From assembly GCA_029247265.1 (NCBI GenBank), contig JAQWLN010000124.1, forward strand, positions 1 through 64,000: 64,000 nucleotides of DNA. The letters run 5' to 3'. The notes below the pieces were generated by a model, which saw nothing but the letters and a program-made list of their open reading frames with translations, made no database searches and was not told where the DNA came from. This document shows, piece after piece, positions 8,391 through 19,000 of the stretch. The stretch comes from Fuerstiella sp. Its GTDB lineage: Bacteria > Planctomycetota > Planctomycetia > Planctomycetales > Planctomycetaceae. Position 1 is the stretch's first letter, and each line of letters starts with the position of its first letter. Position numbers and translations under genes: made by a program.

Positions 8391-9365
8391 TCAATCGTCG
8401 CTGCATTTCACACCGGTAACGTTAACCCCGCTGCCAATCAGCAGGTCATTTTCATAGGCCCAGTTGTAGGTGCGTCCCTTCTTTTCCGGTGGCAGCACCT
8501 GCAGATCTTCGAATCCGGCTTCGTGAAACCAGTTGGATAGTTCATCCACCGTGTGATGATACTGGTACTCTGGCGCCCACCAATCGAAGGTATCACAGAC
8601 TCGATTCTCGTAGCTGGGGTGTGCACTGAAATTCACGATCTTGTTCAGCGTACGATTGATGATTGGAATGCCGCCCAGAAGCCCTCCTGCATGACAGAAC
8701 GGTTTCAGCAGCGGTGACGGCAACCGACTTGTGATTCCGCGCAAACTGCTGTTAATGACTTCCTGCCACCACTGGTTGCGACGGTACAACCACACGGAAT
8801 ACCGACCGCCTGGCTTTACAAATTTTGCCACGGCATCAAACACACGGCGAGTGTCCGCATCGTGATGCATAACACCGATGGAAAACACAAAGTCGAACGA
8901 CGCCGGCTCCAGAGGCAGGTGCTTTAGATCGGCCTGAACAAACCTAACATCATCAAGATGCGCGCAAAGCTGAGTTGCCTTGTCGACCGCTCGACTGTGA
9001 TCCGCACCGATCACCGTTGCGCCGGCTTCACCACAGATTCTGGCATATCGCCCTCCGCCACAGCCTGCATCAAGAACCCTCAGCCCCTGCAGCTGATCAA
9101 GAGGCATTCCAGTTTTGGCAACGAATGTCGCACGGTCCTCATCGTCGTGAGCAACCTCGTACGTTGTCCACTGATCACCGAAACTCCTCAGATGCTCATC
9201 CGTTACGAATCGAGGAATCCCGTCGATGACCTGCCAGGATTGTGCAGCGCCGTCGGATTGCACTCGCACTGTTTCACTGTTGAAAACCAACGTACTGCCA
9301 TCGACCGGACTGCGTATTTCAGCGACTAGGCCGGGATCAATGGGGACAGGTTCTTCGCTCATCAA
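8391..9365 (-). CDS. class I SAM-dependent methyltransferase with Trm112-like N-terminus
   Basis: 324 residues. Residues 15-55 resemble a Trm112-type module (EIRSPVDGSTLVF, then QVIDGIPRFV) in which the zinc cysteines are absent. The methyltransferase domain follows: motif I VLDAGCGGG at 97-105, an acidic motif II (GADHSRA) and a VMHHDADTRRVF loop. A C-terminal 100-residue region is rich in aromatics (FDWWAPEYQYHH). The family methylates small molecules or lipids; the substrate cannot be inferred. The ATG overlaps the TGA of the upstream MBL hydrolase by 4 bases (ATGA, 9362-9365), so the two are translationally coupled. It converges on the PQQ gene. Confidence 0.88.
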   Translation of the reverse strand: MMSEEPVPIDPGLVAEIRSPVDGSTLVFNSETVRVQSDGAAQSWQVIDGIPRFVTDEHLRSFGDQWTTYEVAHDDEDRATFVAKTGMPLDQLQGLRVLDAGCGGGRYARICGEAGATVIGADHSRAVDKATQLCAHLDDVRFVQADLKHLPLEPASFDFVFSIGVMHHDADTRRVFDAVAKFVKPGGRYSVWLYRRNQWWQEVINSSLRGITSRLPSPLLKPFCHAGGLLGGIPIINRTLNKIVNFSAHPSYENRVCDTFDWWAPEYQYHHTVDELSNWFHEAGFEDLQVLPPEKKGRTYNWAYENDLLIGSGVNVTGVKCSDD

Positions 9366-10102
9366 AACTCGATTTCCTGTAGATCTTCTGCCAATTCGGC
9401 GGCAGGAAAGATTCTCCGAATTCGATTTAGATCAACCGGATCATCTTCCGGATGCTGCGGATCGGCATGAACAAGATACAGCCGCTTCGCACCGCAGTCT
9501 CTGGCAACTTCAGCAACTGCCGTAGCAGAACTGTGGCCCGTCTTCCGGGCCCAATCAAGCATTTCGTCGGGGAAATAGCACTCGTGAATTAGTACGTCGA
9601 CATCCCTGATGAACGCCAGGTAATTCCCAGGTGCTGTGGTATCTGTGATGTAAGCAATAGAACGATCCGGCCAGTCAATCCGATATCCGAGCGACCCACC
9701 AGGATGTTCCAGCTCAAAGCACGTCAGCCTGCCACCGTCGGCCACTTCGACCTGCGTTGTGGCGGTTAGTTCACACCATTCGAAGGGTGGTGCCACCGGA
9801 AACAACTCTTCCGCAAACAGGTGCTGCTGAACGGCCGTCAGAGTTTTGGCCGTACCGTGGACGCGCACGCTGTTCACATCACCCCGCAGCACGGGCACAA
9901 GAAAAAAAGTCAGCCCGCAAATGTGGTCCAGGTGAGCATGTGTAAGAAACACGTCCAGAGTGTCTGTCTTCAGACGGTCCTGCACACGAAAGAAACCCGT
10001 ACCGGCATCAAACGCCAGGCCGATGTCCGGGAACAGCAGACTGGCCGTATGCCGTCGCTCACTAGGGTGGTAACCACCGGTACCAAGAAAGATGAGTCGC
10101 AT
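9362..10102 (-). CDS. MBL-fold metallohydrolase, RNase Z / phosphodiesterase-like
   Basis: 246 residues, cytoplasmic (no signal). The metallo-beta-lactamase metal site is complete: THAHLDH at 54-60, H133, D154 (ITDT), H190 (GHSS) and H212 (LVHAD). The layout and length are those of the RNase Z-like / cyclic phosphodiesterase-like subgroup, but the flexible exosite arm of true RNase Z is not evident. The reaction is probably phosphodiester or ester hydrolysis; substrate unknown. It is the first gene of a two-gene minus-strand operon with the methyltransferase, suggesting a shared pathway. Confidence 0.85.
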   Translation of the reverse strand: MRLIFLGTGGYHPSERRHTASLLFPDIGLAFDAGTGFFRVQDRLKTDTLDVFLTHAHLDHICGLTFFLVPVLRGDVNSVRVHGTAKTLTAVQQHLFAEELFPVAPPFEWCELTATTQVEVADGGRLTCFELEHPGGSLGYRIDWPDRSIAYITDTTAPGNYLAFIRDVDVLIHECYFPDEMLDWARKTGHSSATAVAEVARDCGAKRLYLVHADPQHPEDDPVDLNRIRRIFPAAELAEDLQEIEF

Positions 10103-10579
10103 GGGATGTTAAACGGAAGACAAAACAAATGATCAAGGGCCAAAGGAGGACGTGCCGTCCAGGAGTCCCGTTTCTCTTACGCGACCGGAACTCTAGTCGA
10201 TTGCAGCGACCAACGGGAGCGGCCCAATAATTGCCGAGCGTAAGCTCGAATCGGCGGGCGGGCGTCACGGCGGGTTTACGATAAGGCATGCGACATTTCG
10301 CCTTCAGACGTTTAAGTCCGTCAAGATGATTCCTGGACAATTGCAAGCTCAGAAGCAAATTGTTTGTTCATTGTCACAATCCCGTGAAACGGCACTTTAT
10401 TCGCGGTAGCCTTTGGCCCTACGATCTGAGACAACTCCTTACGCCTGCTGGCTCGTTTGTCTGCTTTTTGCTGGAAACATTTTCATGGTGAGTCACGTCG
10501 GGTGACCGACAGAAGCGGCTTATCAGTTCCGAGCGAAAGCTTGCGTGGTCTGAGGCACCGGCCTCGTTGAGAATATTCA
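10103..10579. other. divergent intergenic region with repeat remnants
   Basis: 477 bases between the MBL gene (minus) and the DUF4159 gene (plus), so it should hold both promoters. I can point to a short copy of the start of the 64-nt dispersed repeat at 10208-10222, a small hairpin CGAGC/GCTCG near 10234-10247, and the GAGGC repeat at 10551-10567. No convincing -35/-10 pair and no ORF. Confidence 0.5.
10551..10567. repeat. 17-nt palindromic repeat TGAGGCACCRGCCTCGT, copy 1
   Basis: GAGGC and GCCTC pair around ACCG. The same 17 bases with one change occur at 34682-34698. This copy lies 12 bases before the DUF4159 start codon, so its hairpin could affect initiation. Confidence 0.6.
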
Positions 10580-11446
10580 ATGAACCGTTCCTTTATTGCT
10601 GCGACTGTTGCGTGTCTGGTTCTGCTGATTGCTGCCAGTTCGATCGCTCAGTTCGGAAACTTCCGACGCTACGGCCGTCGCGGTGGCTCCATTATTGGCG
10701 CTGACGGCCGACCGGAGCGACGAGGAATACCGGACTGGAAGGTCGACGACCGATTCAAGGACGATGTCTTTACGTTCTGCCGTATTCGCTACAGCAGCTA
10801 CGGAGGTTACGGCGGCAAATGGGCGGTCGACTATCCCGATGCAGATCTCAACTTTTCGTATCGGCTGCAGCAGTTGACCGCGATTCACACTCACCCTGAT
10901 GGTGTCATTCTGGAACTGACTGACCCGAAGCTGTTCGACTATCCGTTCATCTACATCATCGAACCCGGAGAACTTCAGTTTTCGGATTCCGAGGTCACAG
11001 CATTACGCGCCTACTTATTGAACGGCGGCTTTCTGATGGTTGACGACTTCTGGGGACAGGTTGAACTGGATAATTTTCTATACGAAATGAAACGCGTCTT
11101 TCCCGATCGTGATGCGACGGAAGTTCCGCTGGAACATCCAATCTTCCACTGCGTCTACGATCTGAAAGAACGGCCACAGATCCCGGCGATTGGACGTGCT
11201 CATCCGAATCACGTCGATTCCGAAGGAAACCTCATCACCTGGGAACGCGGCGCCGATACTCGCGATCCTCACTACCGCGGACTGTATGACGACAATGGAC
11301 GCATGATGGCCATCATTTGTCATAACACGGATCTGGGTGATGGCTGGGAACGCGAAGGCGAAGATGAGTGGTACTTCAAGGAGTTCTCAGAAAAGAAAGC
11401 GTATCCACTGGGGATCAACATCGTTTTTTATGCCATGACGCATTAA
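10580..11446 (+). CDS. DUF4159 domain-containing exported protein
   Basis: 288 residues with an N-terminal signal peptide (hydrophobic 5-23, SIAQ). The rest matches DUF4159: FTFCRIRYSS, an FPFIYIIEPGELQFS-like core (here YPFIYIIEPG), LRAYLLNGGFLMVDDFWG and a C-terminal GINIVFYAMTH. The fold is thought to be class I glutamine amidotransferase-like without the catalytic triad. In planctomycetes and Bacteroidetes it accompanies MoxR/DUF58/BatA genes. Here it is the first gene of a co-directional block of eight, 109 bases ahead of moxR. Function unknown. Confidence 0.9.
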   Translation: MNRSFIAATVACLVLLIAASSIAQFGNFRRYGRRGGSIIGADGRPERRGIPDWKVDDRFKDDVFTFCRIRYSSYGGYGGKWAVDYPDADLNFSYRLQQLTAIHTHPDGVILELTDPKLFDYPFIYIIEPGELQFSDSEVTALRAYLLNGGFLMVDDFWGQVELDNFLYEMKRVFPDRDATEVPLEHPIFHCVYDLKERPQIPAIGRAHPNHVDSEGNLITWERGADTRDPHYRGLYDDNGRMMAIICHNTDLGDGWEREGEDEWYFKEFSEKKAYPLGINIVFYAMTH

Positions 11447-11555
11447 GGCGGTGCCGACCCGCGACGGAATCGAGCTGCCGCTCGAAACAGAACACGAACT
11501 ATGAAACGACGGAGCGCAAAGCCACAACACGACTGAAGAAGAAAGCTGAAACGGA

Positions 11556-12602
11556 ATGTCCGAACCGGAACTCAAAACGGTAGTCGCTGATCTCACGCCG
11601 GAACGAGAACGTGAACTCGTCAGCGAGTTCCGCGGTCTGCGGGAAAAAATCAACGGTGAGCTGTCGAAAGTCATCATCGGCCAGCAGGATGTCATCGAAC
11701 AATTGCTGATATCCCTGTTGTCCGGCGGACACTGCCTGATAACGGGGGCTCCCGGTCTGGCAAAGACGCTGCTGGTGGATTCGATCGCTCAGCTGTTCGA
11801 TCTGAAGTTCAACCGCATTCAGTTTACACCGGACCTGATGCCCGCCGACATCACCGGCACAGAAGTGCTGGAAGAAGACGGAGCGGGGCACCGCACGATG
11901 CGGTTCATCCCGGGACCGATCTTCGCCAACGTGTTGTTGGCCGACGAAATCAACCGGACACCCCCGAAAACTCAGTCTGCGTTACTGGAGGCGATGCAGG
12001 AACACCAGGTAACAGCTGCTGGCCTGACGCATAAACTTGAAGAACCATTCTTCGTCCTGGCAACGCAGAACCCCATCGAAATGGAAGGTACGTATCCGCT
12101 GCCTGAAGCGCAGCTGGACCGGTTCATGTTTAACGTGCTGATCGATTATCTGCCGGAAGATGATGAAGTCGCCGTTGTGCAGCAGACGACTTCGAAGCGA
12201 CGTGAAAAGCTGCAGTCGCTGTTTGAAGGCCGTGTGATCACCGAACTGAATCAGGTTGTTCAGCGTGTTCCGATCGCTGACGAAGTGGTTCGTTACGCCG
12301 TCCGACTGGCGGTCGCCTCACGGCCCGGAGAAAAAAACGCACCGGATTTTGTGAATGAGTTGATTTCATGGGGGGCCGGGCTAAGAGCCGGACAGAATCT
12401 CGTGCTTGGCGGGAAAGCTCGAGCACTTCTGGACGGGCGTCCGTATGTGTCGACGGCTGACATACAGGCGCTCGCCAAGCCCGTCATGCGACATCGCATT
12501 CTGCCGAATTACCGCGCTGAAGCGGAAGGCGTCACCACAGAAATGATTGTCGACCGGCTGCTGGAACATGTCGAACATCCGAAACAGGAGGCTGTGGCGT
12601 GA
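11556..12602 (+). CDS. MoxR-family AAA+ ATPase
   Basis: 348 residues. Walker A is GAPGLAKT (64-71) and Walker B VLLADEINR (126-134), followed by the MoxR-specific PPKTQSALLEAMQEHQVT and the sensor segment ATQNPIEMEGTYPLPEAQLDRF. MoxR ATPases act as chaperones that insert cofactors or assemble complexes, almost always with DUF58 and VWA proteins, as here. Cytoplasmic. The DUF58 gene follows after 59 bases. Confidence 0.95.
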   Translation: MSEPELKTVVADLTPERERELVSEFRGLREKINGELSKVIIGQQDVIEQLLISLLSGGHCLITGAPGLAKTLLVDSIAQLFDLKFNRIQFTPDLMPADITGTEVLEEDGAGHRTMRFIPGPIFANVLLADEINRTPPKTQSALLEAMQEHQVTAAGLTHKLEEPFFVLATQNPIEMEGTYPLPEAQLDRFMFNVLIDYLPEDDEVAVVQQTTSKRREKLQSLFEGRVITELNQVVQRVPIADEVVRYAVRLAVASRPGEKNAPDFVNELISWGAGLRAGQNLVLGGKARALLDGRPYVSTADIQALAKPVMRHRILPNYRAEAEGVTTEMIVDRLLEHVEHPKQEAVA

Positions 12603-12661
12603 CCCGCTTCGTCCCGTTCGGGAGTCAGAACACATCCGCAACGTGTATCGGGAGGCGGTGA

Positions 12662-13579
12662 ATGAGTACACCATCCCAGGCATCAGGCGTCCCGGCGATG
12701 TCCTTCATGGACCCGAAGGTCGTGATGAGCATCCGGTCGCTCGAGCTGCGCGCAAAGGTGGTGGTGGAGGGGTTTCGTACGGGGCTTAACAAGAGTCCGC
12801 GGCATGGATTTTCCGTCGAATTTTCCGAATACCGACAGTATGCTCAGGGAGACGATCCGCGTTTTCTGGACTGGAAGCTGTATGCTCGCACAGACCGCAG
12901 CTACATCCGACTGTTCGAAGACGAAACCAATTTACGCTGCTACATCGTGGCGGATTTCAGTCGATCGATGTCCTTCGGTTCACTCGATTACACCAAACAC
13001 GATTACGGTCGCACAATCGCAGCATCGCTGGCGTGGCTGTTGAATCGGCAGGGTGATGCCGTCGGACTCACCCTGTTTGACGAACGAGTGCAGATGGTTG
13101 TTCCGGCGCGGTATCGGCTAGGGCAACTGCGGCGCATCATGGTGACGCTGGAAGAGCCGACATCGGGCCGTGAGACCAACCCGGAACATGCTCTGGAACA
13201 TGCCGCCAGGCGACTGAACAAACGCGGCTTCGTCGTCCTGATCTCAGACCTGCTGGCGCCCGTGGATCAGTTTGAAGCGGGCCTGAAGTTGCTGCGCGGC
13301 TGTGGCCACGACGTGGTCGTGTTTCAGGTACTGGATCCGGTGGAGCTGGATCTGAAAATCGACGGACCAAGACTGTTCGAAGATCTGGAAACCGGACAGA
13401 AAATCTATGCCGATCCAAACGACGCCAGCGAAACATTCGTGCAGCGCATCACCGAGCACAACGACGCGGTGCGGGCGGTCTGTGAAAAACTGGGCGCAGC
13501 CTTCGTGCGAACGGTCACAAATGAACCGCTGGAGCTGACGCTGTCCGGCTTCCTGCATGCGCGGAGGTCACGACGATGA
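12662..13579 (+). CDS. DUF58 domain-containing protein (VWA-like), MoxR partner
   Basis: 305 residues starting at ATG 12662 behind GGGAGG. The DUF58 hallmark GDDPRFLDWKLYART is present, followed by a VWA-like region with DFSRSMS (a D-x-S-x-S MIDAS). No transmembrane segment, unlike DUF58 proteins with an N-terminal membrane domain, so it is probably cytoplasmic. It lies between moxR and the BatA-like gene, the conserved order of the bat-type cluster, and likely is the client or adaptor of MoxR. Confidence 0.92.
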   Translation: MSTPSQASGVPAMSFMDPKVVMSIRSLELRAKVVVEGFRTGLNKSPRHGFSVEFSEYRQYAQGDDPRFLDWKLYARTDRSYIRLFEDETNLRCYIVADFSRSMSFGSLDYTKHDYGRTIAASLAWLLNRQGDAVGLTLFDERVQMVVPARYRLGQLRRIMVTLEEPTSGRETNPEHALEHAARRLNKRGFVVLISDLLAPVDQFEAGLKLLRGCGHDVVVFQVLDPVELDLKIDGPRLFEDLETGQKIYADPNDASETFVQRITEHNDAVRAVCEKLGAAFVRTVTNEPLELTLSGFLHARRSRR

Positions 13580-13607
13580 ATCACGCAGCCATCGGAGCAA
13601 CCTGCTG

Positions 13608-15935
13608 ATGGACTTCCTTGCACCAATGTTCGCGGCGATCGGAGTTGCTGCGGCCTCCATTCCGGTGGTGCTGCACATGCTGCGTCGCGCGCCGACTCAG
13701 AATATGCCGTTCAGCATCGTGAAGTTCCTGAAGCCTTCGCGGCCGAAGCTGACCAAACGTTCGAACATCGAACACTGGCCTCTGATGCTGCTGCGTATTC
13801 TTGCGCTGGTACTGATCGGGCTGGCATTTGCTCGCCCGTTCCTAAGAGAAGTCATCCCGTTGGACCTGCAGGACGACGTTGTGCAGTCGGTGACGATTCT
13901 CGTCGACAAGAGCGCCAGCATGCGACGAGACGGCATTTACGAAAAAGTGCAGCAGACGATCCGGGAGACCGTCAACGAACTGGGTGATCAGGACCTGCTG
14001 AGCGTCGCGGTATTTTCGAATACATCCAGAACCTTGCTTTCCCGCGAAAGGTGGGCGACGGCAAGCGATGACGAACAAGCAGCGATGGTGGAAGGAGTTG
14101 TTGAAAACTACGAACCGGACTGGATGGCGACCGACACGGGCACGGCGATGAGAATGGCGGCCGATGAACTGGCACAGGAGTCAAAAGATCGGCGGAAGGT
14201 CAAAGCGCGTCGATTGGTACTGATCACGGATTTTCAGCGGGGCAGTGATCTGGATGAACTCAAATCCGGCAACTGGCCCGCAAATGTCGACGTGGAACTT
14301 AAAGCCATTGAGCCGACGAACAAGGGCAATGTCGGAGTGACCTTCGTAAATGATCGCCGGGCCGACAGGATTCGCGTGAGAGTCGCCAGTGCGGGCGATT
14401 CTGTGCAGCAGGAGTTCACACTGCAGCCGTTCGACGTCAGTGGTGCTGCTGTCCGCGAACAGATTAAGGTCACCGTCGCGCCAGGACAGCGGCGGTCGTT
14501 GATTCTACCAGCGGCCGATCCTCAGGCTGGTAAGACGATCGCCGGCGTGGAACTTCAGGGCGACGAACATCCATTCGACAATGTGATCGATCTGCCGGAA
14601 GTTGAAAATCCGATCGTGAAGGTCGCACATATCGGCCCTGCAGAAAGGAACGACCCGGAATCAATGCGGTACTATCTGCAGCGAGTTCTGGATGGCAACG
14701 TCGAACGCGACGTGCAGCTTATTGACCTGGTGCAGGACGGTGGTGTGGTGCTGCCCATTCCAATGGACGTGAAGTTTGCCGTTGTCACCGATTCGGTTCC
14801 GCCAGGACTGCTGAACTCGGTGTCTGAATTCCTGGATCGCTCAGGTACGCTTTTAGTCGCTCCACCGTCAGTTGACGCAGTCCTGTCCCTGAAGAAGTTT
14901 CTGCCAGGAACACTCGACGTTACGGAAGCGGATGTTGACGAATACGCGATGCTGGGAAAAATTGACTTTGAGCATCCGCTGTTCTCTACGTTTTCTGATG
15001 CTCGTTTCGCAGACTTCTCGTCAATCAAATTCTGGCAGCATCGCAACCTGGTGTTGCCGCACATAAATCAAACGAACATTCGACAGGTTGGCGGCAATAC
15101 GACTCCCGTTTCCGATCAGGCCGATGTCTCGCAGTCTCTTAGTGAGATCAAAACCGCGATCGGCAGTTCTGTGGAAGATCGGCAGGACGGCAATTGTTTT
15201 GTGGTGGCAAAGTTTGATTCCGGTCAGCCGGCCATCGTCGAAGTGACCACTGAAGAAAATGGCCGCATCGTTCTGTTTGCGACCGGGTGGCATCCGACCG
15301 ACAGCCAGTGGGCTCTGTCGACTCGATTTCCGCCGCTGCTGACACGGATTCTTTCGCTGGCCAGTCCGGCTCAGAAAGACCAGATTCGGCAGACCGTGGG
15401 AGATGTAATTCGGCCGGGTCAACTCGTCTCGTCAGAAGAATGGGCGGTGACGGCGCCTGACGGAACAAGCGTGCGATGGGACCAGTCGCCGTCAGAAAGA
15501 ACTGTCGCAGCAGGATTGGTGAACGATGGCGGCGACGATGATCCGTCGCCACAGGCCCCGACCCGTCCGGCGAATGGACAGAACACCGTCACGTTGGATC
15601 AGCCAGGACGGTTTACCGTGACCGGTAAGACGGACGACGGCGAGTACTCGGTTTCGTTGATTGCGGGACTGTCTGCGTCAGAATCTCGCACAGAAATGCT
15701 GCCATTGGGCCAGTTGCAGGTACTTGGTATTGGCGTCAAATCAGACGTTGAGGCACAATTGGAAGCAGAAAACAGCTCAGCCGAAGAAATCAACAAGGGT
15801 CAACTGAGCGCAAATGATTTGGAACGAAAACAAAAGTGGTGGCGGTGGCTGCTGCTGGCCGGACTGGGTTGTCTGGTGCTGGAGTCTGTGTGGGCCTCCG
15901 CCATTGAACGAAGACAGGCGGCAGAGGCTGCTTAA
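13608..15935 (+). CDS. BatA-like membrane protein with VWA domain
   Basis: 775 residues from ATG 13608 (the frame opens at 13557, but MDFLAPMFAAIG is the usual beginning of the BatA double-transmembrane domain, and GGAGC precedes it). TM helices are at about 6-23 and 58-77, then a VWA domain with MIDAS DKSASM (100-105), a long periplasmic region, and a final TM helix (WLLLAGLGCLVLESVW) before a short tail. The N-terminal double-TM module (TIGR02226 type) anchors it. Together with MoxR and DUF58 it would form a membrane-bound, metal-dependent assembly. The real substrate of such clusters is not established. Confidence 0.9.
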   Translation: MDFLAPMFAAIGVAAASIPVVLHMLRRAPTQNMPFSIVKFLKPSRPKLTKRSNIEHWPLMLLRILALVLIGLAFARPFLREVIPLDLQDDVVQSVTILVDKSASMRRDGIYEKVQQTIRETVNELGDQDLLSVAVFSNTSRTLLSRERWATASDDEQAAMVEGVVENYEPDWMATDTGTAMRMAADELAQESKDRRKVKARRLVLITDFQRGSDLDELKSGNWPANVDVELKAIEPTNKGNVGVTFVNDRRADRIRVRVASAGDSVQQEFTLQPFDVSGAAVREQIKVTVAPGQRRSLILPAADPQAGKTIAGVELQGDEHPFDNVIDLPEVENPIVKVAHIGPAERNDPESMRYYLQRVLDGNVERDVQLIDLVQDGGVVLPIPMDVKFAVVTDSVPPGLLNSVSEFLDRSGTLLVAPPSVDAVLSLKKFLPGTLDVTEADVDEYAMLGKIDFEHPLFSTFSDARFADFSSIKFWQHRNLVLPHINQTNIRQVGGNTTPVSDQADVSQSLSEIKTAIGSSVEDRQDGNCFVVAKFDSGQPAIVEVTTEENGRIVLFATGWHPTDSQWALSTRFPPLLTRILSLASPAQKDQIRQTVGDVIRPGQLVSSEEWAVTAPDGTSVRWDQSPSERTVAAGLVNDGGDDDPSPQAPTRPANGQNTVTLDQPGRFTVTGKTDDGEYSVSLIAGLSASESRTEMLPLGQLQVLGIGVKSDVEAQLEAENSSAEEINKGQLSANDLERKQKWWRWLLLAGLGCLVLESVWASAIERRQAAEAA

Positions 15936-16063
15936 GGTTTAGCCGCCATGAGAAGAAGACCGGAACGTGCGAGACATTTTTCCGGCAAACGCTGGTGACA
16001 CTGTCCAGGCTAGATACCGCTTGTTGCGATCTGAAAAACGCCTGCTGAACAAAAGGACGAACC

Positions 16064-19000
16064 ATGACCGGGACCGTGTTGGAACGCAGTCTGAAAATGG
16101 TGGCAGGCCGGCTGCATAAGCTGCGAGTTCTACGGCGGCAGGCGTTGTGCTGGGTGCTGCTGTTGGCGCCCGCCATGGTGCTGGCGCTGAAGCTGCCTCA
16201 ATTGCAGGGCTTCATATCCACGAACCTGCTGGTGCTGCTGGGCGTGACGATCGCCGGGATTGCACTGGCGCGATGGAGAATGCCCGCGCCGACGGCCCTG
16301 GAGACCGCTCGACTGGTGGAGAAAAACCGTCCGGAACTGAATGATGCTGTGCTGACAGCCGTTCAGGCAGACGAACGATCACGTGGGCAGTCACATTCAT
16401 CGATCCTGAATGAGTGGGTGATCGATGAAGCCGACAAACTGGCCCGCGCGTCGGACTGGAAGTCCGTTGTTCCTCGACGACAGATGTTTGTCTGGTCCAC
16501 GCTCAGCTTTCTGTCTTTCTGCTTTCTTGTATCCGGCGTCGTCGCTGCCGGGCGCTGGGGGCGAGAATTGGACGGTCCGGTATTCCTGTTTCCCACCGGT
16601 GAAGCCGCCGGACCGACGGAGATCGTCGGACGGACGGAATTAAGTGTGGATCCCGGGGACATTGAGATTGAACGAGGTACCGCACTGACTGTTGTGGCTC
16701 GCTTTGGCAGAGTTCTGCCGACCAACGTAGTGCTGCAGCTGAATACGGACGAAGGCGCTGCGACGTTTACGATGGAACCCACGGTCGACGAAGGCGTTTT
16801 TGCTGCCCGCGTCAACAGCATCGACAGCGATTCCACGTATCGGGTTTTCTTCGGCAATTCCGTTGCTGAACTCAGCCGTCTCGATACGCCGGAGTTCCGC
16901 AACAAGTCGGAATCCTACAAGGTGTCCACCTATGTGCGCCCGCGACTGGATCAGGTGGATGCTCTGATCACGCCTCCGGCTTATACCGGCAAGCCGGAAC
17001 AATTGATCGAAGACACCCTGCGAGTGACAGTGGTTGAAGGGTCGGCCGTGCAACTGCTGCTGCACCTGAACAAATCCGTGGCCATTGCAGAGCTGCATGC
17101 TGACGACGACACCGTGATCCCGCTGGTGTCGGTCGAACCCGATTCCGGTCAGGTAGTCGCCACTTTGGAGGCATTCGAAAATCAAAAATTTCGAGTTTAC
17201 CTGGAAGACGAAGACGGCCGTACGGCCGCTGAAGAAGAAACGATTTCTCTGCGAGTCACTCGCAACAAGCGACCGAAGATCAAAATCACGTTCCCCGGCC
17301 GCGATACGAATGTCTCACCATTGCAGGAATTACAGATTGAAGCAAAAGCCACGGACGACTTCGGTTTCTCTGATTTCGGCGTGATGTACTCGCTGACCAG
17401 CGGGTCACCGGTGGAGCTTTCGCTCGCAGATACTCTGCCTGACCAGCCAGACGATATCGAGTCATCAAAAAATGCTGACGACAAGGCTCAGCATCCGACT
17501 GCCGGATCGGGGAAAAGAAACACCGCCGCGAAGAAGATCCAACTTCAGCACATGATCGATATGGAACAGTTGAATGCGGCTCCAGACGAATTATTGTCCT
17601 ACTACTTCTATGTCGAAGACCTCGCGGCCGATGGCTCACAGCGCCGGACCTACAGCGACATGATGTTTGCCGAAGTGCGCCGATTCGAAGAAATCTTCCA
17701 CGAGTCAGAACAGCAGAGCCAGCAGCAACAACAACAGCAACAACAGGGAAACAAGACAGAAGAGCTGTTGCAGCTGCAGCGACAGATCATGGTCGCCACA
17801 TGGAATATCCAGCGTTCGATCGACGAAAGTCGGTCACGCGAGAACGCCACTGCGAAGGCTGTGGAGGATGCAGACGTGGTCCTGCAATCGCAACAGCAGG
17901 CCATGGAACAACTGCTGGAAGCGAAAGAAAAAGCGAGCGAAGATCCGGATACGCTGAAGCTGGTGGAAGACGTTGAAGTGAACATGAAGAAAACTGTCGA
18001 TCAGCTGGTTTTGTTCAGGGAACAGAAAAAGGACGCTCAGCTGGCCGATGCCCTGTTCGCTGAACAGTCAGCTTTTGCCGGTCTGATGAGGTTGCGGGCG
18101 AAGGAGCACGAGGTCAGTCGGTCGCAGTCACAGAAGGGTCAGGGCAAGCGAAAGCAGAACAGTGCGTCACAGCAGCAACTCCGTCAGCTGGAACTGGACA
18201 ACGACCGCAATCGCTATGAATCGGAACGTCAGGCTCAGCAGCAGCAGGAGCAGAACGACGAACAGCGAGAGCAACTGCAGATTCTGAATCGGCTGAAAGA
18301 ACTGTCTCGCCGTCAGCAGATGCTCAACGAACGCCTGAAACAACTGGAGTCAGAACTGCGAGCAGCTCAGGCAAAAGAAGAAAAAGAAGAGATTGAACGT
18401 GAACTGAAACGTCTTCGGGAAGAACAGCGCGAGATGCTGCGTGACGTCGATGAACTTCGGGAAACAATGGATCAGCAGTCTGCCGAACAACAGCAGCAGA
18501 ACCAGGAAACCCGCGAACAGGTCGAACAGGCTCGAGAACGCGTACAGCAGGCTTCGCAGGCGATGGACGCCAGCAATCTGTCAAAAGCAATTTCGGAAGG
18601 CACGCGTGCCGAACGTCAGTTTGACCAGCTGCAGGAAGAATTCCGAAAACAGACGTCGAATCAATTCACTGAAGCGATGCGGGACCTGCGACAACAGACA
18701 AGGGGCATGACCGAACGGCAGAAACAGATCTCTCGTGAGTTATCAGGTGACAGTACACCTGAAGAAGATCAATCAGCCGGACAGCGTCCATCTTTGCGAG
18801 GTGACCGCGACCGGGAAAACGTTCAGGAAAAGGTGGCTAGACAGCGAGACGATCTGGAACGCGTGCTGGAACAGGCCAAACAGATTGTCGAAGAAGCTGA
18901 GGAGAGTGAACCATTGCTGTCGCGGCGCCTGTACGACACGGTCCGCGACACTCGCGAAAAGAAACCGCAGGAGGCGCTGGAAGCGACAGAAATCCTGGTC

